A DNA stretch of 64,000 nucleotides, taken from NCBI GenBank assembly GCA_037481875.1, contig JBBFKY010000003.1, forward strand, positions 55,235 through 119,234. The letters run 5' to 3'. The stretch comes from Desulfosoma sp. (GTDB lineage Bacteria; Desulfobacterota; Syntrophobacteria; Syntrophobacterales; DSM-9756). This document shows, in pieces, positions 9,543 through 19,255 of this stretch. The notes below the pieces were generated by a model. It saw only the letters and a list, made by a program, of their open reading frames with translations. It was not told where the DNA came from and ran no database searches. The stretch's first letter is position 1; each line of letters begins with the position of its first letter. The position numbers and the translations under genes were made by a program.

Positions 9543-10066
9543 GAAGACAACCTCCGGCTGAATCCTGTGGTCACAATGGCGCCAATGATGGCCACCAGCA
9601 ATACCAGGGAGATGATTTCAAAAACCAGGGCATAACGCGTCAACAGCAGATGGCCGATGGTGGCGACGGACCAGTCGGCTCCACGTTCCGCCGCCGGTTT
9701 CCACGCCGTTTTCCAAGCCACGGCGCTGACGGCCACAAAAAAGATGGAAGCGGCTCCGATGCCAGCTGCCAATTTGGGCATGCGTCTCTTGGGCACTTCC
9801 AGATGCAGGGGGCGTGAAAGCATAATGGCAAAAACGATGGCGATACAGATGGCCCCCACGTAGATCAGAAGCTGCATCAAAGCGAGGAAGAAACTGCCCA
9901 AATAGAGAAAAAGCGCAGCCACACCCGTTAAGCATAAAATGAGGCCCAAAACATTGTAGACAATGTTTCGAGGAAAAACCGCCAGAGCGGCCCCTCCAAA
10001 GACAAGACCCACGACCACCCAAAAGACGGCTTGGGCTAAGCTCTCAACGACGAAGCTTCCGCTCAT
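9539..10066 (-). CDS. nuoJ: NADH-quinone oxidoreductase subunit J (NuoJ)
   Basis: A 175-residue membrane subunit with five predicted helices. The conserved stretch LLIYVGAICIAIVFAIML is present and gives the pi-bulge helix region. I chose ATG 10066 because it overlaps the nuoI stop (ATGA); the longer frame upstream reads through nuoI in another phase. Confidence 0.93.
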   Translation of the reverse strand: MSGSFVVESLAQAVFWVVVGLVFGGAALAVFPRNIVYNVLGLILCLTGVAALFLYLGSFFLALMQLLIYVGAICIAIVFAIMLSRPLHLEVPKRRMPKLAAGIGAASIFFVAVSAVAWKTAWKPAAERGADWSVATIGHLLLTRYALVFEIISLVLLVAIIGAIVTTGFSRRLSS

Positions 10067-10503
10067 GATCGGCTTTCCTCCATCCTCAGGACCAAGTCCA
10101 CCACGCCGTCCCACCGGGAATCACTCGCAAGCTCATACTCCGTAGAAAACTTAAGGGTCTGGGTGGGGCAGCTTTCCACACATAGCCCGCACAGGCTGCA
10201 GCGCGTGTAGTCAATCACGTAATGGGTGGCGATTTTGCCGCTGCGGGCATGCGCTTTCACCCCCTGGACCTTGATCACGTGTGACGGGCATACCCTCTGG
10301 CATGTTCCACAGGCAATACAGCCGTGGGTTCCCGTTTCCGGAAAAACTTTCAATTCGATATGCCCACGGTAGGCCGGGGACATCTCCAGGTGCCTTCGAG
10401 GGTACTGCACCGTGACCACGGGCTTGAACAAGGCTCGGCCCGTGACCTTCATCCCTTCGATGAGGCTCCAGCCTCCCAGCACGATGTCTTTCCAGTATCC
10501 CAT
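10063..10503 (-). CDS. nuoI: NADH-quinone oxidoreductase subunit I (NuoI), 2[4Fe-4S] protein
   Basis: A 146-residue hydrophilic subunit that binds the two [4Fe-4S] clusters feeding the terminal cluster in NuoB. The motifs are CIACGTCQRVCP and CSLCGLCVESCP. The N-terminus (YWKDIVLGGWSLIEGM) is the amphipathic helix that rests on the membrane arm. It follows nuoH by 61 bases, and its stop overlaps nuoJ. Confidence 0.95.
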   Translation of the reverse strand: MGYWKDIVLGGWSLIEGMKVTGRALFKPVVTVQYPRRHLEMSPAYRGHIELKVFPETGTHGCIACGTCQRVCPSHVIKVQGVKAHARSGKIATHYVIDYTRCSLCGLCVESCPTQTLKFSTEYELASDSRWDGVVDLVLRMEESRS

Positions 10504-10564
10504 AGCCGCCCTTTTACTCCGCTTATGCCTTTAACGTCAGCCGTTCCGAGAGCCGTCGATGCCC

Positions 10565-11554
10565 TTAGACAAACTTGAGCACCAAGGCTGTTATCACCAA
10601 ATTGAGCATGCTGAGGGGAATGAGCACTTTCCAGGAAAAGTTCATGAGCTGATCAAATCGAACGCGTGGAAAAGTCCATCGAAACCACATGAGCACAAAG
10701 AGAAGCACGTAGGTCTTCGCCAGGAACCAGACCACTCCGGGAATCTTGAAACTGAACCCAAAGGGCCCATGCCACCCACCGAAAAAGAGGCTTGTGGCTA
10801 CGGCGCACACGATGAACATGTTGGTGTATTCAGCAAGGAAAAAGAGTCCGAAACGCATGCCGCTGTATTCCGTATGAAACCCGGCCACCAGCTCCGATTC
10901 CGCTTCGGGAATGTCAAAGGGTGCACGGTTGGTTTCGGCTGTGGCGCAGATAAAGTAAATAAGGGCCGCTACCGGCTGTAAGAACACGAACCATACACGT
11001 TGTTGTGCCATGACCAATTCGCTGAATCGAAAAGAATTGACCATGATCACCACACTCATGACCGACAGCAGCAATGGAATCTCATAGGCCACAGCCTGCG
11101 CCACCGAACGAATGGCTCCCAAAAGGGCATACTTATTGTTGGAAGCCCAGCCCCCGACGAGAATCGCCAGAACACTGAAGGTGGAAAAGGCAAAGATGAG
11201 CAGCAATCCCACATTCATGTCGCGAATGATGAGGTCCGGCCCAAAAGGAAGAACAAGAAAGGCCACCAGTACCGGCATGAAAACCAACACCGGCGCGATG
11301 ACAAAGAGTTTTCGGTCCGCCCGCGCCGGCGTGATCAGCTCTTTGCCCACCAGCTTGATGCCGTCCACGATGGTTTGAAGCAAACCGTGTGGGCCCACTT
11401 CCATGGGACCCAACCGAACCTGAATATGACCGGCCACTTTCCGTTCCAGCCAGACGAGAAAGAGGGCATTGAGCTGGCTGAAAATCAGCACGACGACCAG
11501 ACCGATAATGAGTCTCAGCCAGTAGGCACCCGAAGTTGCGGCGGCTTCCATCAT
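10565..11554 (-). CDS. nuoH: NADH-quinone oxidoreductase subunit H (NuoH)
   Basis: A 329-residue membrane subunit that joins the peripheral arm to the membrane arm and forms much of the quinone chamber. Signature segments are [25 protein letters not shown] and the acidic quinone-site loop [21 protein letters not shown] 11554 is preceded by AAGGAG at about 11 bases. An 80-base gap separates it from nuoD. Confidence 0.96.
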   Translation of the reverse strand: MMEAAATSGAYWLRLIIGLVVVLIFSQLNALFLVWLERKVAGHIQVRLGPMEVGPHGLLQTIVDGIKLVGKELITPARADRKLFVIAPVLVFMPVLVAFLVLPFGPDLIIRDMNVGLLLIFAFSTFSVLAILVGGWASNNKYALLGAIRSVAQAVAYEIPLLLSVMSVVIMVNSFRFSELVMAQQRVWFVFLQPVAALIYFICATAETNRAPFDIPEAESELVAGFHTEYSGMRFGLFFLAEYTNMFIVCAVATSLFFGGWHGPFGFSFKIPGVVWFLAKTYVLLFVLMWFRWTFPRVRFDQLMNFSWKVLIPLSMLNLVITALVLKFV

Positions 11555-11633
11555 GACACAACGATCTCCTTCCAGGGGTTGGTGCGGTCCGTCACTTCCT
11601 GAAGACGGGCCTCATTCACGCTCCAGGAGACTT

Positions 11634-12755
11634 TCAACGATCAATTTCCGGGACCACAATGTCGATACTACCCAAAATGGCGATGGCATCGGCCACAAGG
11701 GTTTCCTTTAAAACCGCGGTCAAGCAATGAAGGTTTCCAAAACTGGGCACTCGCACATGCACCCGATAGGGATAAGCGCTGCCATCGCTTACCAGATAAT
11801 AAGCCGTCTGGCCACGGGCACTTTCAAAGGCAAAATACACCTCACCTCGAGGCGGTGTGACTTTCAGTCGAACACGTTCCTGACGATAGGGTCCGTCCGG
11901 AAGTTGGTCCAAAGCCTGCTCAATGATACGGCAGCTCTGTTCCATTTCTTCCAGCCGCACGCGATACCGATCCAGAGCGTCCCCTTTGGTTCCCGTAGGG
12001 ATTTCAAAGTCAAACCTGTCGTAGACTTCGTAGGGTTCCACCTTGCGCATGTCAAAAGGGATCCCGGCCGCTCGAAGGTTGGGACCGGTGACACCGAAAC
12101 GACGGGCGAGATCCTTGTCGATAATGCCCACATCCCGAACACGGTGAATAAAAATGACGTTTTTGCTCACCAGGTTGTGATAATCCGGCCACCGGCTTCG
12201 CAGTCTCTTAATAAAAGCCCGCGTCTGATCGATGAACACCTCATCCACGTCGCGGGCCACTCCACCGAACCGGCAGTAACTGTACGTCAAGCGAGAACCA
12301 CTGACTCGGTCCAAAATGTCCAGAATGTTTTCGCGGTCGTCGAAACAATAGAGAAACGGCGTGAAGGCACCCAAGTCCATAAGAAAGGTGCCGAACCACA
12401 AAAGATGACTGGAAATGCGGTTCAGTTCGGCACAGATCACCCGAATGTACTTGGCCCGTTCCGGAGGCTCGATCCCCGCCAGCTTTTCTACGGCAAGACA
12501 AAAGCCGTGGTTGTAGAGCAGCCCCGAAAGGTAGTCCATGCGGCTGGAGTTGGGCATGAATTGAAGATAGGTGCGGTTTTCTCCCATCTTTTCATGGCCT
12601 CGATGCCCATAGCCGATGATAGGATCCGCCTCCAGAATGTATTCCCCATCCAGGGTAAGAAGCACCCGCAAGACCCCGTGCGTGCTCGGGTGCTGAGGCC
12701 CCAGGTTCAGACTGTAGAGCTGCTGCTGGACCGGTTGAGGAAACTGTTCAGCCAT
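11634..12755 (-). CDS. nuoD: NADH-quinone oxidoreductase subunit D (NuoD)
   Basis: A 373-residue, 49-kDa-type subunit forming the quinone-reduction site with NuoB. Typical motifs are LNLGPQHPSTHGVLRV, GYGHRGHEKM near the N-terminus, and HVRVPSFGNLHCL and the C-terminal GSIDIVVPEIDR. The ATG at 12755 overlaps the end of nuoC by eight bases; the longer upstream frame is nuoC read out of phase. NuoC and NuoD are separate here, not fused as in E. coli. Confidence 0.96.
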   Translation of the reverse strand: MAEQFPQPVQQQLYSLNLGPQHPSTHGVLRVLLTLDGEYILEADPIIGYGHRGHEKMGENRTYLQFMPNSSRMDYLSGLLYNHGFCLAVEKLAGIEPPERAKYIRVICAELNRISSHLLWFGTFLMDLGAFTPFLYCFDDRENILDILDRVSGSRLTYSYCRFGGVARDVDEVFIDQTRAFIKRLRSRWPDYHNLVSKNVIFIHRVRDVGIIDKDLARRFGVTGPNLRAAGIPFDMRKVEPYEVYDRFDFEIPTGTKGDALDRYRVRLEEMEQSCRIIEQALDQLPDGPYRQERVRLKVTPPRGEVYFAFESARGQTAYYLVSDGSAYPYRVHVRVPSFGNLHCLTAVLKETLVADAIAILGSIDIVVPEIDR

Positions 12756-13221
12756 AAACCTCTTCCCGTTTACGGTAAGCGTGAACCTTGCCGAAATTCT
12801 TGCGAAGCGGATAAAAGTCCGCGTCTTCCGGAAGCAGAAGCCGCCTGAGGTCCGGGTGGCCGCTGAAGCGCACACCGAAAAATTCCCAGGCTTCGCGTTC
12901 CTGCCACAACGCCGAATCAAAAAGCCCCGTCACCGAAGGGACTTCACCGTCATGCGGGCACAAAAGCCTAACCGCCATGCGGGACCTCGGCTCGTAAGTG
13001 TTCATGTGGTAAACCAGCTCCAAAGTGTCCTGAAAATCCAACCCGGTCAAAGATTCCATATAAAAGCCGCATTCGTTGAAAATCTTCATGACCGGAACGA
13101 GGGATTCCTTGGCACATGACACGGTCCAGGAAATGCCCGCTCGAAAATCGGGATCCTCCTTGAGGGCCGTTTCCCCCAGAAGTTCTCGAAGGCGCCGCAC
13201 CGCTTCGTCTTTTGCCGCCAT
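12748..13221 (-). CDS. nuoC: NADH-quinone oxidoreductase subunit C (NuoC)
   Basis: A 157-residue, 30-kDa-type subunit of the peripheral arm. The C-terminal signature is clear: WQEREAWEFFGVRFSGHPDLRRLLLPEDA. The start ATG 13221 lies two bases after the nuoB stop. The family usually has an extra basic C-terminal tail; here it ends soon after the signature, so this is a compact version. Confidence 0.94.
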   Translation of the reverse strand: MAAKDEAVRRLRELLGETALKEDPDFRAGISWTVSCAKESLVPVMKIFNECGFYMESLTGLDFQDTLELVYHMNTYEPRSRMAVRLLCPHDGEVPSVTGLFDSALWQEREAWEFFGVRFSGHPDLRRLLLPEDADFYPLRKNFGKVHAYRKREEVYG

Positions 13222-13223
13222 GA

Positions 13224-13739
13224 TCAACTCACCTTTTCCAATCGTCGAAAACGGCGCAACAGATTGCGCTTTTCCCCTTTGGTGATCTTGTCTTCCAAAG
13301 CCAGAATGCCCTGAATAAGCCCTTCGGGTCTGGGCGGGCACCCCGGAACGTGAATGTCTACCGGCACAATGAGGTCCGCTCCGGGCACAATGGCGTACTG
13401 ACCGTCGTATTCAAAGGGACCTCCGGAAATGGCACAGTTCCCCATGGCAATACACCATTTGGGATTCGGCATCTGATCCCAAAGCATCTGGATGGCCGGC
13501 GCCATCTTCTTGGAAATCGTCCCCGCCACGATCATCACATCCGATTGACGCGGCGACGGCCGGAACACACCCGCACCGAATCGGTCCAAGTCAAACCGAG
13601 ACGCCCCCGCCGCCATCATTTCAATGGCACAGCATGCCAACCCGAAGGTCATGGGCCAAAGAGAATTGGCCCGCGCCAGATTAAGAAGGTCGTCCAGCAG
13701 GGCGAACTGGATTACCGGCTCTCCTCTTTGGTTTTCCAC
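13224..13739 (-). CDS. nuoB: NADH-quinone oxidoreductase subunit B (NuoB), terminal [4Fe-4S] cluster N2
   Basis: A 171-residue subunit carrying the last iron-sulfur cluster before quinone. The tandem-cysteine motif [10 protein letters not shown] and the later cysteines in MGNCAISGG and [11 protein letters not shown] are all present. Translation starts at GTG 13739, preceded by AAGGAG seven bases upstream, so the gene overlaps the end of nuoA by 28 bases. Confidence 0.96.
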   Translation of the reverse strand: MENQRGEPVIQFALLDDLLNLARANSLWPMTFGLACCAIEMMAAGASRFDLDRFGAGVFRPSPRQSDVMIVAGTISKKMAPAIQMLWDQMPNPKWCIAMGNCAISGGPFEYDGQYAIVPGADLIVPVDIHVPGCPPRPEGLIQGILALEDKITKGEKRNLLRRFRRLEKVS

Positions 13740-14101
13740 TCAAACACTCCTTTTCGCCACGCGTAGACAATCGCCAGAGACAAAATGCCCAAAAAGATCA
13801 CCACTTCGACGAAATCCCGAAAAGCATACTGGCCGTAGGCCAAAGTCACCGGAAAGAGGTAGAGAACATCCACGTCAAAAGCCAAGAAAATGAGTGCGTA
13901 GATGTAATAGGCTGCTGTGAACTGAATCCAGGCACTTCCAATGGTTTCCATACCGCTTTCATAGGTCTCGTCACGGCGAGGTCCCTTGCTGCGCGGCACG
14001 ATGAGGTGGGAGATGATGATCGGAATAACCGCGAACACCACCCCGACCAGTAGATAAAAGGCGATGGCCAGAAAATCTCCAAGCAGGGCTTTCGGTACCA
14101 T
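13712..14101 (-). CDS. nuoA: NADH-quinone oxidoreductase subunit A (NuoA)
   Basis: A 129-residue membrane subunit with three helices. Conserved stretches are [19 protein letters not shown] and [13 protein letters not shown], which carry the acidic residues of the family. ATG 14101 has GAGGGG five bases upstream; an in-frame GTG lies at 14107. It follows nuoF by 11 bases. Confidence 0.95.
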   Translation of the reverse strand: MVPKALLGDFLAIAFYLLVGVVFAVIPIIISHLIVPRSKGPRRDETYESGMETIGSAWIQFTAAYYIYALIFLAFDVDVLYLFPVTLAYGQYAFRDFVEVVIFLGILSLAIVYAWRKGVFEWKTKEESR

Positions 14102-14112
14102 AAACACCCCTC

Positions 14113-15966
14113 TTATTCGATGTAGATCGCCTTGAACTTGCAGGTTTCAATGCAGATTCCGCACCGAACGCACAGTTCCTCATCAATCACGTGGCATTCC
14201 TTATTGACGCCAATAATGGCGTTTTCCGGACACCGACGTCGGCAAGCTCCACATCCGGTGCATTTGTCCATATCGATGATATATTGAATCAAAGGCTTGC
14301 AGATCTTGGCCGAACATTTTTTGTCATAAACGTGGGCTTCGTATTCGTCGCGAAAATATCTCAGCGTGCTGAGCACCGGATTGGGAGCGCTTTTGCCAAG
14401 GCCGCACAAGGCTGTTTCTTCAATAGCATGGCAGAGTTCTTCCAGTTTGGTCAGGTGTTCCGGAGTCCCACGCCCCTCGCACATATCCACGACGAGCTCA
14501 TGCATGCGCTTCACACCCACACGGCACGGAATGCACTTGCCGCACGATTCCTCCACAAGGAAGTTCAAAAAGTATCGGGCCACATCGACCATACACGTGG
14601 CTTCATCCATGACGATCATGCCGCCGGAGCCCATCATGGAACCGGCTTCCTTGAGCCTTTCGAAATCGACGGGAAGATCGATGAGTCGCTCCGGCACACA
14701 GCCTCCCGAGGGCCCCCCCGTCTGAACGGCTTTGAACTTTCGACCCCCTGGAATGCCCCCCCCGATGTCTTCGATAATGGTACGCAGCGGCGTCCCCATG
14801 GCCACTTCCACAAGGCCCGTGTTGTTGATCTTTCCCACCAAAGAAAAAATCTTCGTTCCTTTGCTGCGCTCTGTGCCGATGGAAGCGTACCAGGCCCCAC
14901 CATTGTTGATGATAAGAGGTACATTGGCCCACGTTTCCACGTTGTTGAGGTTGCTCGGGCGATTCCACAGACCCTTTTCGACGGTGTGAATGTGTTTGCC
15001 TCGAGGCTCCCCGATCTTTCCTTCCAAGGAAGCCATGAGCGCCGTCGATTCACCGCAGATGAAGGCTCCGGCCCCTCGGTTCACGTGAATGTCCAGGCTG
15101 AAATCGGTCCCCAAAATATTTTCGCCTAAAAGGCCGTATTCCTTGGCCTGTTGAATGGCCCAAATGGCATTCTCCACGGCCATGGGATATTCAAACCGAA
15201 CGTAGATGTAGCCTTCCCTGGCTCCGATGGCGTAACCCCCAATGATCATACCTTCCAGCACCTGGTGGGGATTGCCTTCGAGAAGGGAACGGTCCATGTA
15301 AGCGCCAGGGTCGCCTTCGTCGGCGTTGCACATCACGTACTTAATGTCTCCATGAGCTCGACGACATGATTCCCATTTCACTCCCGTAGGAAAGCCTCCG
15401 CCACCTCGACCGCGCAAACCGGAAATTTTCACCTCCTCGATGACCTGTTCCGGGGTCATGGAAGAGAGCGCCTTGGCCAAGGCGGAATAGCCGCCCCGAG
15501 AGATGTAGTCCTCAATGTCCCGTGTGAAATTGCTTCCGGTATCCTTGAAGACGATTCGTTGCTGCTTGGCAAAAAAAGGAATTTCGTATTCGTGAACGAT
15601 ACGGTTTCCCGTCGTGGGATCCACGTACAGAAGGTCTTCGATGACCTCGCCGCCAAGAACACTGCGTTCGACGATCTCCAAAACCCGATCGGCCTTGACC
15701 TTCTGGTAAAAAACCTCTTCAGGTTCAATGACCACAATGGGTCCCGCGGCACAAAAGCCGTTGCACCCGGTGGGAACCACCATGTATTCGCGCGTCAGTC
15801 CCTTCTCTGAGAGAACCTTCTCAAAGGCGTCCACCAGTTTCTGGCTTCCTTGAGAATGACACCCCGTGCCATTGCACACGCGAATCCGCTTACGAATGTG
15901 CTTGCGCTTTTCCAGGATCTGCTGCCGCAACGCGTCCAGATCTTGAATGCTTGTGAGCCGCTTCAT
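14113..15966 (-). CDS. nuoF: NADH-binding subunit NuoF, extended HndC/HoxF-type
   Basis: A 617-residue FMN flavoprotein that oxidises NADH. Order of domains: thioredoxin-like [2Fe-2S] domain (CNGTGCHSQG, CNGFCAAGP; residues ~30-100), the FMN/NADH domain (GRGGGGFPTG; CNADEGDPGAYMDRSL; GAGAFICGE; residues ~165-430), the N3-type [4Fe-4S] domain (ESCGKCIPCRVG), and two C-terminal ferredoxin clusters (CTGCGACRRRCP, CVRCGICIETC). The C-terminal ferredoxin and N-terminal thioredoxin-like domains are absent from E. coli NuoF and typical of NADP-reducing and bifurcating hydrogenase subunits. It follows nuoE by 10 bases. Confidence 0.95.
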   Translation of the reverse strand: MKRLTSIQDLDALRQQILEKRKHIRKRIRVCNGTGCHSQGSQKLVDAFEKVLSEKGLTREYMVVPTGCNGFCAAGPIVVIEPEEVFYQKVKADRVLEIVERSVLGGEVIEDLLYVDPTTGNRIVHEYEIPFFAKQQRIVFKDTGSNFTRDIEDYISRGGYSALAKALSSMTPEQVIEEVKISGLRGRGGGGFPTGVKWESCRRAHGDIKYVMCNADEGDPGAYMDRSLLEGNPHQVLEGMIIGGYAIGAREGYIYVRFEYPMAVENAIWAIQQAKEYGLLGENILGTDFSLDIHVNRGAGAFICGESTALMASLEGKIGEPRGKHIHTVEKGLWNRPSNLNNVETWANVPLIINNGGAWYASIGTERSKGTKIFSLVGKINNTGLVEVAMGTPLRTIIEDIGGGIPGGRKFKAVQTGGPSGGCVPERLIDLPVDFERLKEAGSMMGSGGMIVMDEATCMVDVARYFLNFLVEESCGKCIPCRVGVKRMHELVVDMCEGRGTPEHLTKLEELCHAIEETALCGLGKSAPNPVLSTLRYFRDEYEAHVYDKKCSAKICKPLIQYIIDMDKCTGCGACRRRCPENAIIGVNKECHVIDEELCVRCGICIETCKFKAIYIE

Positions 15967-15976
15967 GGTTTGTCAC

Positions 15977-16447
15977 CTACGCGCTCTTGGCTTTGATCTC
16001 TTTAATCAGGGACGCCATCTTGTTCGGGGTTATCTCACTGTGGGTTTCACCATTGACCACCACCACAGGAGCCGAAGCACACGCCCCCACGCAATTGACC
16101 GTTTCCAAAGTCAAGGCCAAATCCTCCGTGGTCTGTCCCGGCTCCAAACCCAAATCCTGCCGGACACGGTCAATAAGCTTCGGAGCCCCTTTCACATGAC
16201 ACGCCGTTCCCGTACATACCTGTACCATGGTGCGGCCACGCGGCGTTAAGCTGAAGACCTTAAAAAAGTTGGCTACGCTATAAATCTGGTTGATGGGCAT
16301 GCGCAACCGCTCAGAAATCCTCAGCAGGCTTTCCTTGGGCAGATAGTTGAACTTGTGGTTCACATCCAACATGATCTGCAAGAGGGATTCCGGCTTGGCG
16401 CCCCACTGATCAATGACCGCATCCACGTCCTGAAGCAACTGTTCCAT
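15977..16447 (-). CDS. nuoE: NADH-quinone oxidoreductase subunit E (NuoE), [2Fe-2S] protein
   Basis: A 156-residue thioredoxin-like subunit carrying the N1a-type cluster. The four ligands are in VCTGTACHVKG and NCVGACASAP, with the expected spacing. A helical N-terminal domain (LLQIMLDVNHKFNYLP) precedes it. ATG 16447 lies nine bases after GGAGG; a longer frame to 16489 is less likely. It is the first gene of the nuo operon. Confidence 0.95.
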   Translation of the reverse strand: MEQLLQDVDAVIDQWGAKPESLLQIMLDVNHKFNYLPKESLLRISERLRMPINQIYSVANFFKVFSLTPRGRTMVQVCTGTACHVKGAPKLIDRVRQDLGLEPGQTTEDLALTLETVNCVGACASAPVVVVNGETHSEITPNKMASLIKEIKAKSA

Positions 16448-16786
16448 ACGAGGAAGCCTCCACACATCCTGTCGCCGGGGCCGATCCATGCGGGAACAAA
16501 AGACAACACCCCCTAAGGGTACGTGATTTTTTGCACAACGTGTCCCTGTAGGTCAAGGAAAAAATTGTGCATGCACAGGAGCGGCCCCCGTTCATAAAAC
16601 TTTCTGTGCTTTGTCTCCTACGGCCCACAGTCTTACCGAAGCCGACACCTTTAGACCTTGCAAGGAAAAGCATGTCCGAGAACGGGTTTTTCCCTGAAAC
16701 CACGCCCCTTACGCCCACTAGACGGGCGCCCCGGAGGTCTTGGGTTTTAGAAAAACCGTGATCCGCTCTCATTGCTCAACAACCTT
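16448..16786 (-). promoter_or_regulatory. Leader/promoter region of the nuo operon
   Basis: 339 bases without a gene between the kinase gene and nuoE, the likely site of the nuo promoter. On the minus strand a TTGACC sits near 16552-16557. A perfect 12-base palindrome TGTGCATGCACA is at 16566-16577, and a related half-site (TTGCACA) lies near 16533. These could be operator sites; I cannot assign a regulator. Confidence 0.35.
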
Positions 16787-17911
16787 CTAAGGGTTCGGGT
16801 TGAATCCATCGCCATCGGCTCGAGCCGCATTGAGCGTCAGAGAAAACACGGAACCTTTCCCCTTTTCGCTGGTAACCGCGAGGGTGCCTCCATGGGCCCG
16901 CACCACCTTCTGTGCGATGGTCAAGCCGAGACCTGTCCCCTGTTGCGCTCGAATCTCCCGATCCTTTCCTCGATAAAACTGGTGAAAAATAAAAGGGATT
17001 TCCTTAGCATCGATGCCGAGTCCCGTATCTTCCACGGTCACCAACACACACGATCCTTGAGGTTTCGCCTCTATGACCACGCGGCCGCCTTCGCGGTTGT
17101 ACTTGATGGCGTTGGCCACCAGGTTGCTGAGAGCTTCGCGCAAAGAGTCGGCATCCGCATGGACCAGGGGAAGATCCTTGGAGAGATTCACCTCCAGAGT
17201 GACCTTCTTTTCTTTGGCCGCCCATTCCAAACCCTTGAGGGCTGAATCCACGCAAGCGGCCAAGGAGGTGGGTTGCAGCCTTTTGACGATTTCCCCTTCG
17301 CTCAAGCGGCTCATGTCGAGCCAATCATTGATGAGCTGCATCAAGGATTCCAGGCGTTCCTTGGCCCGGCTGAGCATTTCCCGTTGAGCTTCACTCAGGT
17401 CACCTCCAATGCCACCTAAAAGCACTTCGAAGTACTGCAGTATGGCCGCCAGCGGAGAACGCAATTGATGTGTGACCATGGTGACGAAATTGCGTTCCAT
17501 GGCCTCTTTTTCTTCACGCAGGGCTCGAGATTCCAGGTCCAGACGACGTTTTTCCAGACCTCGGCGCACCACGATGAGAAGCTCTTCCGGCGTGAAGGGT
17601 TTGGGAAGGTAATCGTACGCTCCTTCTTTGACAGCCGCGACGGCGCTTTCGATGGTGGCGTAACCGGTAATCAGCACCGTTACGATGCTCGGGTCAAATT
17701 CTCGAATGCGACGCACCACCTCGACCCCGTCCATTTCCGGCATCTTCAGATCCACAAGCACAAGGTCGCAGGGATCGCATAAAAGTTTTTCCAGCCCTTC
17801 CCGGCCGCTGGAGGCCAGGCTCACCTGCATGCCTTCTCGAGCCAACACGCGTCGGCATGAGACACGGGCGATTTCCTCATCATCGATGACCAGAATCTTT
17901 GGAGCATCCAC
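16787..17911 (-). CDS. Hybrid response regulator-histidine kinase
   Basis: A 374-residue cytoplasmic signalling protein. An N-terminal receiver domain (ILVIDDEE; phospho-acceptor Asp about 54 in LVDLKMPEMDG; Lys in YLPKPF) is linked by a short helix to HisKA (H-box THQLRSPLAAI, His about 148) and a HATPase_c domain (NLVANAIKYN, DTGLGI, GTGLGL). No membrane segment or input sensor is visible, so the receiver is the likely input. The chosen start is GTG 17911, where homology begins; the frame is open upstream to 18088 without recognisable sequence. It lies 339 bases upstream of nuoE on the same strand and downstream of a lone receiver gene. Confidence 0.9.
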   Translation of the reverse strand: MDAPKILVIDDEEIARVSCRRVLAREGMQVSLASSGREGLEKLLCDPCDLVLVDLKMPEMDGVEVVRRIREFDPSIVTVLITGYATIESAVAAVKEGAYDYLPKPFTPEELLIVVRRGLEKRRLDLESRALREEKEAMERNFVTMVTHQLRSPLAAILQYFEVLLGGIGGDLSEAQREMLSRAKERLESLMQLINDWLDMSRLSEGEIVKRLQPTSLAACVDSALKGLEWAAKEKKVTLEVNLSKDLPLVHADADSLREALSNLVANAIKYNREGGRVVIEAKPQGSCVLVTVEDTGLGIDAKEIPFIFHQFYRGKDREIRAQQGTGLGLTIAQKVVRAHGGTLAVTSEKGKGSVFSLTLNAARADGDGFNPNP

Positions 17912-18091
17912 GAAAGAGCGCCTTTGTCGATGGTCTTTCACGGGCCGGAAAGACCATCGTGAACATGATCCGGTCAACACGTTGCATTGAAGGCTCGGTA
18001 AGCCCCCAAGAGCACCGCCGAAAGGCAAAGACGTCTGTAGCCGTTGCCTCGCGGGGCACTCATAGTCCATCGAAACCCGTCTTCGCAAGTG

Positions 18092-18514
18092 CTAAGAAGA
18101 CCGGCGCCGGGCCAACAGTTCAGCAATACGGTCCAGGAGCTCTTTGGGCTTAAAAGGCTTGTCCAGGTAGTCGTCGGGTTCGGACAGGGATCCCATGTCC
18201 TCCGCGTCGTCAAAAGCGAAACGCGACCCCGTGTCCGCCCGAACACTGGACACCATCAAAATGGGAATGTGCTTGAAGGCCGACAGCTGAGGATCCGAGC
18301 GCAGGCTGCTCACCAGGCTGAAACCTTCAAAGATGCTTTCCATCATGATGTCCAGAATGATCAGATCAGGCTTTTCCTCTTGAACCTTTCGAAGACCTTC
18401 CTTGCCGTCCGAAGCCCAGATGACGTCATAGCCGTCGGCAAGCAAGATCATCTTGGTCGATTTAGCGAAATCCGCATCGTCATCCACAATGAGAATCTTT
18501 GCCTTAGTCGCCAT
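18092..18514 (-). CDS. Single-domain response regulator (receiver only)
   Basis: 140 residues from ATG 18514, preceded by GGAGGAAGAGCTC. It has the receiver hallmarks: acidic pair in ILIVDDDAD, phospho-acceptor Asp about 55 in LIILDIMME, and Lys in YLDKPFKP. A loop of about 12 residues (GSRFAFDDAEDMGS) is inserted before the last strand. No DNA-binding or output domain is present. It probably exchanges phosphate with the adjacent kinase. Confidence 0.9.
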   Translation of the reverse strand: MATKAKILIVDDDADFAKSTKMILLADGYDVIWASDGKEGLRKVQEEKPDLIILDIMMESIFEGFSLVSSLRSDPQLSAFKHIPILMVSSVRADTGSRFAFDDAEDMGSLSEPDDYLDKPFKPKELLDRIAELLARRRSS

Positions 18515-18670
18515 GAGCTCTTCCTCCAGCCTTTCAGGCCTTTCACCTCGGGAAGGGTGGCACACGCACATGTGAAATGATTCGTGAACTTACCGGATCG
18601 CCCCTTGTCTGTCAATGGAATATGGGCTAGTTTGTCCTGGTCTTTACCCTTGGGTTTTTTGAAGCCCACC

Positions 18671-19255
18671 TCAGAAGAGGTAAAAGAAGTCTTCTTCCAA
18701 ATCGAAGCGCAGTCTTTTGAGCATCAGGGCCACGTCCTTGGTTTTGCCGTCCCGGGTCATGAAGTAATCTTCGAGAGTGGCCTTCACTTCAAAACCCAAC
18801 TGGCGAAAGGCTCGCAGGGCCAGTTGGTTTTCTATGAGCACCTTGGCTTTGAGAAAGTAGAGCCCTTGACGCGTGCCGATTTCAATGAGTTCTTTGATAA
18901 GCGATGACCCCAATCCCAATTGGCGATGGTCCGCACCCACCACCACGTAGATTTCGGCCACGTGCCTGTAGGCTCCGGCCATGCGGTTCAAGGACGCCAA
19001 ACCGATAAGGCGGGTCTGGGGTGCGTTCCAAGCTGCCAGCGGGAGGACACGAGCGAGATCGATTTGGCGAATCCACGTTCCCACGGTGCGAGGATCCGGC
19101 ACCTGATCTCGAAACCCTTCGACTTCATGGTCGGGGATGTCATGGAAAAAAGTGCGCACCGCTTCCTCGTCGTCTCGAACCAGCATCTTGAAAAGGACAG
19201 GCTCCCCGTTGTTCAGAAGGCTTTCTTTGGGCTTGGGGGCTTCAAAGCGCATCAT
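18671..19255 (-). CDS. GNAT-family N-acetyltransferase
   Basis: 194 residues. The acetyl-CoA binding motif is seen in EIYVVVGADHRQLGLGSSLIKELIE, matching the Q/R-x-x-G-x-G/A loop, and the later strand in LRAFRQLGFEV. The N-terminal segment is less conserved. ATG 19255 follows GGAGG. Its substrate cannot be told from sequence. It diverges from proC across 264 bases. Confidence 0.85.
   Translation of the reverse strand: MMRFEAPKPKESLLNNGEPVLFKMLVRDDEEAVRTFFHDIPDHEVEGFRDQVPDPRTVGTWIRQIDLARVLPLAAWNAPQTRLIGLASLNRMAGAYRHVAEIYVVVGADHRQLGLGSSLIKELIEIGTRQGLYFLKAKVLIENQLALRAFRQLGFEVKATLEDYFMTRDGKTKDVALMLKRLRFDLEEDFFYLF

Noticed and set aside
11727-12848. Plus-strand frame of 373 codons antisense to nuoD and nuoC
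   Set aside because: It mirrors strongly conserved complex I genes, has no ribosome-binding site and no motif.
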